The notes under the pieces: model-generated
What the model saw: only the letters and a program-made list of their open reading frames with translations
What the model was told of the DNA's origin: nothing
Database searches by the model: none
Made by a program: the position numbers and the translations under genes
In this document: one piece after another, positions 56,880 to 64,000 of the stretch
How positions within the stretch are numbered: the stretch's first letter is position 1
Layout of the letters: each line of letters begins with the position of its first letter
Assembly (NCBI GenBank): GCA_902576765.1
Contig: CACGWH010000003.1
Coordinates: forward strand, 1-64,000
Length of the DNA: 64,000 nt
Direction: 5' to 3'
From: an uncultured Pelagibacteraceae bacterium
GTDB lineage: Bacteria; Pseudomonadota; Alphaproteobacteria; Pelagibacterales; Pelagibacteraceae

Positions 56880-57544
56880 TGAAAAATTTAAAAGAAAGAC
56901 AAGAAGTAATTGAATACTCAATAAAACTAAATACTACTAATTTATCTCCATTAAGATCAGGAAATATCTCAGTCAGAGGTATAGAGGATGGTATTGAGGG
57001 ATTTTTTATTACACCATCGGGGAAAAAATACGAATCACTTAAGCCAGAAGATATTGTCTTTTTATCTCTAACAGAGGAAAAAGACTTTTTATCTTGGTTT
57101 AACTCTGGAAAAAATCCTTCATCAGAATGGAGATTTCATCAGGATATTTATAAAAATAAGTGGGAGGCAAAAGCTATTGTTCATGCACATTCTCCCAACG
57201 CTTCAGCAGTTTCGACCCACGGCAAATCTATTCCTCCATTTCATTATATGATTGCTCTAGCAGGAGGTGAAGATATTAGATGTGCTGAGTATGCAACCTT
57301 TGGAACACATGAACTTTCAATGAATATTGTTAAAGCTTTAAAAGATAGAAAAGCATGCTTGATGTCAAACCACGGACAGGTTGCATTTGGTGATAATTTA
57401 TCTAAAGCATTTGAGCTTGCACAAGAAGTAGAAAATATTTGCCAACAATATGTTATTGCTTTAAAGATGGGAGAGCCAAAGAATCTTTCGTTTGCAGAAA
57501 TGAAAAAAATTTTGGAAAAAGTTAAAAATTATAAAAGTGGATAA
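56879..57544 (+). CDS. Class II aldolase/MtnB-like protein
   Basis: GNISVRGIEDGIEGFFITPSGKKYE, IVHAHSPNASAVSTHGKSIPPFHYM, HGQVAFGDNLSKAFELAQEVE. Confidence 0.85.
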   Translation: MKNLKERQEVIEYSIKLNTTNLSPLRSGNISVRGIEDGIEGFFITPSGKKYESLKPEDIVFLSLTEEKDFLSWFNSGKNPSSEWRFHQDIYKNKWEAKAIVHAHSPNASAVSTHGKSIPPFHYMIALAGGEDIRCAEYATFGTHELSMNIVKALKDRKACLMSNHGQVAFGDNLSKAFELAQEVENICQQYVIALKMGEPKNLSFAEMKKILEKVKNYKSG

Positions 57545-57549
57545 TTTTT

Positions 57550-58590
57550 ATGATAAAAGTTGGGGAGCACATCACTTTAGATATTATTGGGACTGATAGA
57601 GAATATGATCCCTCAGTATTTGAAAAAGTAATTAACGAAATTGCAAAAGCAGCTAATGTTACTATTTTAAATATATCAAAATATAAATTTGAACCTCAAG
57701 GTTTTACAATTTTAGCTTTATTAGCTGAGAGCCATATAAGCTTTCATACCTTTCCTGAAAAAGGTATTATTAGTTTTGATTTTTTTACTTGTGGAAAGAT
57801 TAGTCCATCTGTTGCAATCGATATTGTTAAAAAAGAATTCAAACACAAAAGAATTGTCAGAAAGGAGTTTGACAGGGACACTAGAGCTCTTTATCATGAT
57901 ATTTATAGCTCACCAGGTTTACAAAAATCTTACGTAGTTAATGATGTTCTTGAAGATTTCAAATCTAAAGTAGGGCAACATATTGAAATTCTTGATTTAG
58001 AACAGTTTGGAAAATCACTATTTATTGATGGTGAAATTCAGGTAGCATCAACAGATGAACATCTTTACAGCTCAACTTTTGTTGGATCAGGATTAAAACT
58101 AAACAAATCAAATGAAAGAGCAGCCATAATTGGTGGTGGAGATGGAGGGGTTGCGAGAGAGTGTATTTCAAAAAAATTCAATTTTATAGATTGGTATGAG
58201 CTTGATCCTGAAGTAGTAGAAGTTTGCAACAAACACTTAGGAGACATAGGTAAAAAAGCGACCGAAAAAAATTCTGTGAAATGTGTTTGGGGAGATGCAT
58301 TTGAAAGTATTAAATCTGTTAAAGAAGATACATATGATCATATATTTGTTGATTTAAACGATGATCAATTTTGTATTGATCTGGCAGCAAAGAATATGGA
58401 TTCACTTGTAAGAATTTTAAAACCAAAAGGTGTAATTACTGCTCAAGTAGGTAGTCAAGACAAAAAACCCCATCAAGTTGAAAATTGGTTAAATGTTTTT
58501 CATCATCATTTTGGAAATACTAAATTATCAAGGGTTTATATACCTAGTTTTGATTGTTCTTGGAATTTTTCGTCTTCAATAAATCATTAA
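57550..58590 (+). CDS. Fused S-adenosylmethionine decarboxylase (SpeD) - aminopropyltransferase (SpeE)
   Basis: N-terminal prokaryotic AdoMetDC with AESHISFHTFPEKGIISFDFFTCG (pyruvoyl Ser61); C-terminal SpeE fold IIGGGDGGVARECISKK. Confidence 0.9.
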   Translation: MIKVGEHITLDIIGTDREYDPSVFEKVINEIAKAANVTILNISKYKFEPQGFTILALLAESHISFHTFPEKGIISFDFFTCGKISPSVAIDIVKKEFKHKRIVRKEFDRDTRALYHDIYSSPGLQKSYVVNDVLEDFKSKVGQHIEILDLEQFGKSLFIDGEIQVASTDEHLYSSTFVGSGLKLNKSNERAAIIGGGDGGVARECISKKFNFIDWYELDPEVVEVCNKHLGDIGKKATEKNSVKCVWGDAFESIKSVKEDTYDHIFVDLNDDQFCIDLAAKNMDSLVRILKPKGVITAQVGSQDKKPHQVENWLNVFHHHFGNTKLSRVYIPSFDCSWNFSSSINH

Positions 58591-58648
58591 TTTTTTCTTT
58601 TTTATATCTTTAATCTGTGAAATACTATTTCTTTTATTAAAGGAGAGA

Positions 58649-59479
58649 ATGATGAATATATTTAAGAAAACTATATTTTCAGTTTTACTTTCTTTATTAG
58701 TAATGGGCAACGTTCATGCTGATAAGATTAGAATTGGAACTGAAGGAGCTTATCCTCCATGGAATTCAAAAGATGAGTCTGGTAAATTAATTGGATTTGA
58801 GGTTGAATTAGCTTGGACACTTTGCAGATACATTGGAAAACAATGTACTATCGTTGAGCAAGACTGGGATGGAATGATACCAGCTTTAATCATGAGAAAG
58901 TTTGATGCAATCATGGCAGGAATGTCAATTACTGCTGAAAGACAAAAAGCTATTAGCTTTTCTCAAGGTTATGCAGATGAAGTTGCATCATTAGCAGTTA
59001 TGAAAGGTTCTAGTCTAGAAGGTTTAGATACACCAGCTGGAATTAATTTGACAAAACCTAACGCTGCTGCAAAAAAAGCATTAAAAACTCTTACAGGTGC
59101 ATTAGCTGGAAAAACAGTTTGTGTACAAACAGCTACAATTCATCAAAATTTTTTAGATTCAGGTGATGTTGGAAAAGTAAATGTAAGAACATACAAAACG
59201 CAAGATGAAGTTAACTTAGATTTAGCTTCAGGAAGATGTGATGCTGCACTAGCTGCTGCAGTTGCATTCAGTGACTATGCTGAAAAATCTGGTAAGCCAG
59301 TTGTGTTAACTGGACCAACTTTTTCTGGTGGTGCGTTTGGAAATGGTGTTGGAGTTGGTATTAGAAAAGATGATACTGAACTTTTAAAAGCATTTAATAA
59401 AGCAATCGAAAAAGCAAGAAAGAACGGAGACATTAGTAGAATAGCTACTAAGTGGTTCGGTTTCGACGCTTCTATGTAA
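58649..59479 (+). CDS. Polar amino-acid ABC transporter substrate-binding protein (SBP_bac_3)
   Basis: Signal peptide; IRIGTEGAYPPWNSKDESGKLIGFEVELAWTLC, WDGMIPALIMRKFDAIMAGMSIT. Confidence 0.92.
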   Translation: MMNIFKKTIFSVLLSLLVMGNVHADKIRIGTEGAYPPWNSKDESGKLIGFEVELAWTLCRYIGKQCTIVEQDWDGMIPALIMRKFDAIMAGMSITAERQKAISFSQGYADEVASLAVMKGSSLEGLDTPAGINLTKPNAAAKKALKTLTGALAGKTVCVQTATIHQNFLDSGDVGKVNVRTYKTQDEVNLDLASGRCDAALAAAVAFSDYAEKSGKPVVLTGPTFSGGAFGNGVGVGIRKDDTELLKAFNKAIEKARKNGDISRIATKWFGFDASM

Positions 59480-59492
59480 TTAAATTTTAGAT

Positions 59493-59520
59493 TTGGCGAC
59501 TGTAACTTTATAGTCGCCAA
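59493..59520 (+). terminator. Hairpin between SBP and permease genes
   Basis: ttggcgact-gtaactttat-agtcgccaa: 9-bp perfect stem, no U tract; ends 5 nt before the permease ATG at 59526. Confidence 0.75.
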
Positions 59521-59525
59521 ACTTT

Positions 59526-60218
59526 ATGGAACTTCTAGCATTTGGAGATACTGGTTGGGGTGATGAACTATTTCGTGCAACCCTAATGACAATAGCCGTA
59601 TCAATCACGGCGATGATAATCGGTTTTAGTTTTGCTGCAATTTTTACTCCATTAAAATTGTCTAAGTATAAGCCCTTAAACTTAATTGCGAATGTTTATA
59701 CTACGGTAATAAGAGGTGTTCCTGAATTGTTAGTTATTTATCTTTTCTTTTTCGGGGGTAGTGGTGCAATTATGTTTGTTGCTTCAATGTTTGGCTATAA
59801 TGAGTATATAGAGATAAATGCATTTGTAACTGGTTCGTTTGCTATTGGAATTATCTCAGGCGCTTATTCTACTGAAGTATTTAGAGGAGCAATTCAGTCT
59901 ATTGATAAAGGACAATTCGAGGCAGCCAAAGTTTTAGGTTTTAGTAAATTTAAACAGTTTTATAAAATAATTCTTCCTCAAATGTTAAGACTTGCTATAC
60001 CGAATTTGAGTAATGTTTGGCAAATTACACTAAAAGATACATCATTAATTTCTGTCACAGGTTTAGTAGAGATAATGAGACAATCTTATATTGCAGCTGG
60101 TTCGACAAGAGATCCTTTATTTTTCTATTCATTCGCCGCAGTTTTATATTTATTACTGACCTTTTTAAGTATGAAACTGATAAATAAATTAGAAATAAAG
60201 TATAGCAGAGGGTATTAA
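59526..60218 (+). CDS. Polar amino-acid ABC transporter permease 1 (HisM/HisQ-like)
   Basis: VIRGVPELLVIYLFFFGG, EVFRGAIQSIDKGQFEAAKVLGFSKFKQFYKIILPQMLR. Confidence 0.9.
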   Translation: MELLAFGDTGWGDELFRATLMTIAVSITAMIIGFSFAAIFTPLKLSKYKPLNLIANVYTTVIRGVPELLVIYLFFFGGSGAIMFVASMFGYNEYIEINAFVTGSFAIGIISGAYSTEVFRGAIQSIDKGQFEAAKVLGFSKFKQFYKIILPQMLRLAIPNLSNVWQITLKDTSLISVTGLVEIMRQSYIAAGSTRDPLFFYSFAAVLYLLLTFLSMKLINKLEIKYSRGY

Positions 60219-60892
60219 TGGATTTTGAATTAATGATTAATAGTTTCCCAAAATTACTTGGGGCCACTGTAATTACCTTAAAACTTTTGTCTGTATCTTT
60301 GATTGTAGGGTTATTTATCGGACTTTTGTTTGCGATTCTTAGATTAAATAAAAATATTCTAATAAATAAATTTGCTTATGGATATTCGTATATATTTAGA
60401 GGTACCCCACTTCTGGTGCAAATATTCATTATTTATTTTGGTTTAGGTCAAATAGAATATTTGAGATCCACTTTTTTATGGGTGATTTTGAAAGAACCTT
60501 ATTGGTGTGCAATTATTGCTTTTGCATTAAATACTGGTGCTTATACGTCTGAAATTTTAAGATCAGCATTCCAAACTATCAAACCAGGAATAATTGAAGC
60601 TGGTAAAAGCTTAGGCATATCTAACAAAATTATCTTTTACAAAATTCAAATTCCAATAGCAATCAGACAGTCACTTCCGGCTTATGGAAATGAAATAATA
60701 TTGATGATGAAAGGAACTTCACTTGCAAGTACAGTCACATTGATGGATTTAACAGGTGTTGCAAAGTATATAATTTCTACAACTTTTAAACCAATCGAAG
60801 TTTTTATAGTTGCAGGAGGCATATATTTATTTATGACATTTATAATTCATAATGTGATTAAATTTTTAGAAAAAAAATACAGTTTTAATTAA
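60218..60892 (+). CDS. Polar amino-acid ABC transporter permease 2
   Basis: IFRGTPLLVQIFIIYFG, GAYTSEILRSAFQTIKPGIIEAGKSLGISNKIIFYKIQIPIAIR. Confidence 0.9.
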   Translation: MDFELMINSFPKLLGATVITLKLLSVSLIVGLFIGLLFAILRLNKNILINKFAYGYSYIFRGTPLLVQIFIIYFGLGQIEYLRSTFLWVILKEPYWCAIIAFALNTGAYTSEILRSAFQTIKPGIIEAGKSLGISNKIIFYKIQIPIAIRQSLPAYGNEIILMMKGTSLASTVTLMDLTGVAKYIISTTFKPIEVFIVAGGIYLFMTFIIHNVIKFLEKKYSFN

Positions 60893-62040
60893 AGTGTAAC
60901 CAAATCTAACTTTTGTTTACCGAGTCTTTCACTTCCTTTATTAGTGACCAAGTAGGTTTCACCCAAATTCATTGCTAATTGATTTTCCGAGTCCATTAAT
61001 ATCATATGCATAAAAAAAACGTTACCTGGCTCTATAATGTAAGGATTTCCAGTGTATAGCATAGGCCAATCCATCCAATTTGGAGAAAAAGTTGTACCTA
61101 AAGAATAACCACATGCATTCATTCTTGCTTTATTAAAACCAAGGTCATCAAAAGTTTTTGCATGGGCATCAAAAACTTCTCCAATTTTATTTCCTGGTAC
61201 TAGTTTGTTTTCACAATTTTTCAGCGCTTCAATACAAGCTTCATGCATTTTATAATGTTTAGGATCAGCTTTACCAATAGGAATAGTTCTAAACATTGCT
61301 GAATGATAATGCCTATAGGTACCAGCCCATTCAACAGTTAATTGATCTTGTTTATTTAAAATTTGTTTTTCTGATTGATAACGACATAAAAGAGCATTTT
61401 TTCCAGAACCAATAATAAATTCATTTGCAGGATAATCACCACCTCCTTCAAATATAACTTTATTCATTTCAGCTAGTATTTTTGACTCACTAATACCTGC
61501 TTTTGCATATCTCCATACTTCATCTAAAGCCCTATCAGCCAGTTCTGCAGCCTTTTTTACATAAACTATTTCGTCTTTAGATTTAACTACTCTTAACTTT
61601 GTTATTAAGTCTGATTTGTCTTCTATACTACAAAAATCTTCTAAGGATTTATTAAGCTGAAGTGCATTACGACCAGTTAATCCATAAGCTTCATACTCAA
61701 CACCTATTTTTTTCCCCTTAAGATTTAATTCATTTAAAATAACTTTAAGATCATCAGTTGGATTTGATCCATCTTTATCTACCCAAATTCTAATATCTTC
61801 TATATTGGATGTATTTTGTGCCTGTCGCAAATCTGGAGCTCTCGTAAGTAAAATTGTGTTTCCATTTTTATCCAATATTAATGATTGAAAAAAAACATAT
61901 CCAAAAGTGTCATAACCAGTCAGCCAATACATAGATTCTTGTCTAAACATTAATAGAGCATCGAGATTTTGTTCTTTAATGGAATTTAAAACTTTTTTTC
62001 TTCTGCTTGAAAATTCTTCTTTTGAAAAATGAAGTGCCAT
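60889..62040 (-). CDS. M24-family peptidase (Xaa-Pro dipeptidase/creatinase-like)
   Basis: MYWLTGYDTFGYVFFQSLIL, GMxx-type metal region with GYSLGTTFSPNWMDWPMLYTGNPYIIEPGNVFFMH. Confidence 0.88.
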   Translation of the reverse strand: MALHFSKEEFSSRRKKVLNSIKEQNLDALLMFRQESMYWLTGYDTFGYVFFQSLILDKNGNTILLTRAPDLRQAQNTSNIEDIRIWVDKDGSNPTDDLKVILNELNLKGKKIGVEYEAYGLTGRNALQLNKSLEDFCSIEDKSDLITKLRVVKSKDEIVYVKKAAELADRALDEVWRYAKAGISESKILAEMNKVIFEGGGDYPANEFIIGSGKNALLCRYQSEKQILNKQDQLTVEWAGTYRHYHSAMFRTIPIGKADPKHYKMHEACIEALKNCENKLVPGNKIGEVFDAHAKTFDDLGFNKARMNACGYSLGTTFSPNWMDWPMLYTGNPYIIEPGNVFFMHMILMDSENQLAMNLGETYLVTNKGSERLGKQKLDLVTL

Positions 62041-62048
62041 TTTGTTAA

Positions 62049-62438
62049 TTAATAGCTAGTATATTCTTTTATTTCTTTAATAGTCGAACCTGTATGATTA
62101 TTAATCTCTAATTTAATTTTTGCTCGATCATCATTTAAAAAATGTACATCTCTTGAAAGTTTCACAAATTTTTCTCCAAAATCTTTATCTTTTTCACATT
62201 GTCGTTTATCATCTTCAATAACCCAAAGTTTAGAATTTATTTCTTTTAGCGACAGATAAAGTTTATCAAGTTTTTTGTCAGATTTAATATTTTTTTCCAA
62301 CTGACTTTTTAAGATAGAGTGTTCATTATTGATAAATTTTAATTTTTCAGGATCTTTTATTTTTCCTTGTTTGATCTCTAAAATAGAAATTTTGTCCAAA
62401 AGTTCTCCAACTGAAACTTCTACGATAATTTTATTCAT
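62049..62438 (-). CDS. DUF6165-like protein
   Basis: EVSVGELLDKISILEIKQGKIKDPEKLKFINNEH. Confidence 0.65.
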   Translation of the reverse strand: MNKIIVEVSVGELLDKISILEIKQGKIKDPEKLKFINNEHSILKSQLEKNIKSDKKLDKLYLSLKEINSKLWVIEDDKRQCEKDKDFGEKFVKLSRDVHFLNDDRAKIKLEINNHTGSTIKEIKEYTSY

Positions 62439-62470
62439 AAAATTTAATACTGTGTTATCTTGTTATAAAT

Positions 62471-63412
62471 ATGTCTAATATTTTAATAATTAAACACGGA
62501 TCTTTAGGAGATATAGCTCAAGCAAGTGGTGCAATTCAAGATATATCTGAAAATCATAAAGATGATCAAATATATCTATTAACCACAAAACCATACGTTG
62601 ATTTATTTAAGAAAAATCCTTTTATTCATGATGTAATTTTAGACAAGAGATTGCCTAGATATAATTTGATTTATTTATATTTTTTAATGAGAGAGCTCAA
62701 GAAACATAAATTCTCAAAAGTTTTTGATCTTCAAAATTCCTCAAGAACTAACTTTTATAAAAGTATTCTTTTTCCTAAAGCTGGTAAAGAAGTTTGGTCA
62801 AGCTCAATTACCACTTTACCACCAGAAAAAAGCAAAGATGAATTTGATAAAAAATCTGTTCTTGAAAGATTTAATTATCAATTAAGCGAGTCTAGTCTTA
62901 ATACATCTAGTACACTAAAACCTGATTTTAGTTGGGCCGTCACGGATATAAGTGAAATAAGGAATTTTTATAAATTGGATAAATATATTTTACTTTTTCC
63001 TTTTTGCTCACCACACCTGACAATAAAAAAATGGCCACATTACAACAAACTTATTGAATTAGTTACAAATAAATATGGGAGTGAATATAAAATAGTTACT
63101 GCGCCAGGTCCTTCAGAGATTAACGATGCAAAAGAAATTAATGCATTGGCTTTACTAGATAATGGAAGAGCACTTAATATATCTCAATTAACATCCTTGA
63201 TTAAGGATAGCTCTTTTGTAATTGCAAATGATACTGGACCTGCTCATATTACAGCACACACAGGAACAAAAGGTCTTACATTATTTGGAAAACATACAAC
63301 TGCTTATAAAGTTAGTATTGAAAGAGAAAATTTTAAAGCAATTGAAGTAACAGATCTTAATAATTTAAGTGCAGAAAAAGTTTTCGAAAGATTGTCTAAT
63401 TCTTTATCTTAG
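62471..63412 (+). CDS. Glycosyltransferase family 9 (heptosyltransferase-like)
   Basis: ILIIKHGSLGDIAQASGAIQDI, FVIANDTGPAHITAHTGTKGLTLFG. Confidence 0.9.
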   Translation: MSNILIIKHGSLGDIAQASGAIQDISENHKDDQIYLLTTKPYVDLFKKNPFIHDVILDKRLPRYNLIYLYFLMRELKKHKFSKVFDLQNSSRTNFYKSILFPKAGKEVWSSSITTLPPEKSKDEFDKKSVLERFNYQLSESSLNTSSTLKPDFSWAVTDISEIRNFYKLDKYILLFPFCSPHLTIKKWPHYNKLIELVTNKYGSEYKIVTAPGPSEINDAKEINALALLDNGRALNISQLTSLIKDSSFVIANDTGPAHITAHTGTKGLTLFGKHTTAYKVSIERENFKAIEVTDLNNLSAEKVFERLSNSLS

Positions 63413-64000
63413 TTTTTTCTATCAATCTTAAAATCACTGGCACTACAAATAAGATAAATAATAATCTTATAATATGGTGAAAAGCAACAAAATCAGGCTC
63501 TAAATCAAAAGCAATAGCTATAACAGCAACTTCATAAATTCCACCTGGACAAAAAGATAGAATTAAAGATAAAAAATTATTATCAACAAAAAAAGTAGCT
63601 ATATAAGCTGCAATCAAACCTAGTAAAACTAAAAGTATTGTTGCAACTAATCCATGAAATGAATTATTTGCAACCTCTTTAAATGTTTTATTCGCAAATC
63701 TACACCCAACTGATGCACCTAGGATTAACAAACAAAAATTAATTGAAGTATCTGGTAGTTTGTATGATGCAATATCAAATATTTGTAAGATACCACTTGC
63801 TACCAAAGTTCCGGAAAGTAACGCAGCAGGAACTTTTGCTTTATCAAAAAAAAATATGAACACTAATGAAACTAAAATCAATAAAATTAATTCCCAATGA
63901 TTTTGAGACATATAATCAAATTTTTCCAACTCTATAGCGTCAGCAGGGTAGAGGCTCACAATTATAAAAGGAAATAAAGTTATTATAATTATTAATCTAA
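63396..64000 (-). CDS. AbrB-family membrane protein, C-terminal half; gene runs off the right edge
   Basis: LILGASVGCRF, LSFCPGGIYEVAVIAIAFDLEPDFVAFHHIIR; frame stays open (RLIIIITLFPFIIVSLYPADA...) from 63959 to the window edge. Confidence 0.85.
   Translation of the reverse strand, partial: RLIIIITLFPFIIVSLYPADAIELEKFDYMSQNHWELILLILVSLVFIFFFDKAKVPAALLSGTLVASGILQIFDIASYKLPDTSINFCLLILGASVGCRFANKTFKEVANNSFHGLVATILLVLLGLIAAYIATFFVDNNFLSLILSFCPGGIYEVAVIAIAFDLEPDFVAFHHIIRLLFILFVVPVILRLIEKTKIKN

Noticed and set aside
1-64000. CRISPR arrays, IS elements, integrases, prophage genes, toxin-antitoxin pairs, defence systems
   Set aside because: No spaced repeats, transposase/integrase motifs or recognised defence domains were found by reading the ORFs.

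Overview
AT-rich, densely packed window with protein families and gene order typical of SAR11 / Pelagibacterales (Candidatus Pelagibacter). This assignment is by inspection; no search was run. Main blocks: (1) a molybdopterin sulfite dehydrogenase with Tat signal, cut by the left edge, plus a c-type cytochrome; (2) a sugar ABC transporter and a myo-inositol-type catabolic region (iolG split by an apparent 1-nt frameshift, iolE, iolD, HpcH/HpaI aldolase, aldehyde dehydrogenase, ROK kinase); (3) a 3.5-kb array of very small proteins, several resembling dimeric alpha/beta-barrel folds, next to two SMR proteins that lack the catalytic Glu; (4) cysE/cysK; (5) a sulfonate block (HisD-like dehydrogenase, Pta-like, ComC-like dehydrogenase, tauCBA, aminotransferase) with no visible xsc; (6) a two-gene operon encoding an 832-aa secreted Ala/Gly/Met-rich protein with a collagen-like Gly-Pro tail; (7) a UbiA/DprE1/DprE2-like trio resembling mycobacterial decaprenyl-phosphoryl-arabinose synthesis; (8) tRNA-Met(CAT), apt, and a co-oriented mtnP / glycoside hydrolase / mtnA / YIGLG membrane protein / sulfotransferase / ASST-like / class II aldolase / AdoMetDC-aminopropyltransferase cluster, read here as polyamine synthesis plus MTA salvage; (9) a polar amino-acid ABC transporter without its ATPase. 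Two genome-scale patterns stand out: all three ABC operons have a strong hairpin just after the substrate-binding-protein gene, and 8 of 10 convergent protein-gene pairs overlap at their stop codons. No CRISPR, rRNA, IS element or prophage was seen.
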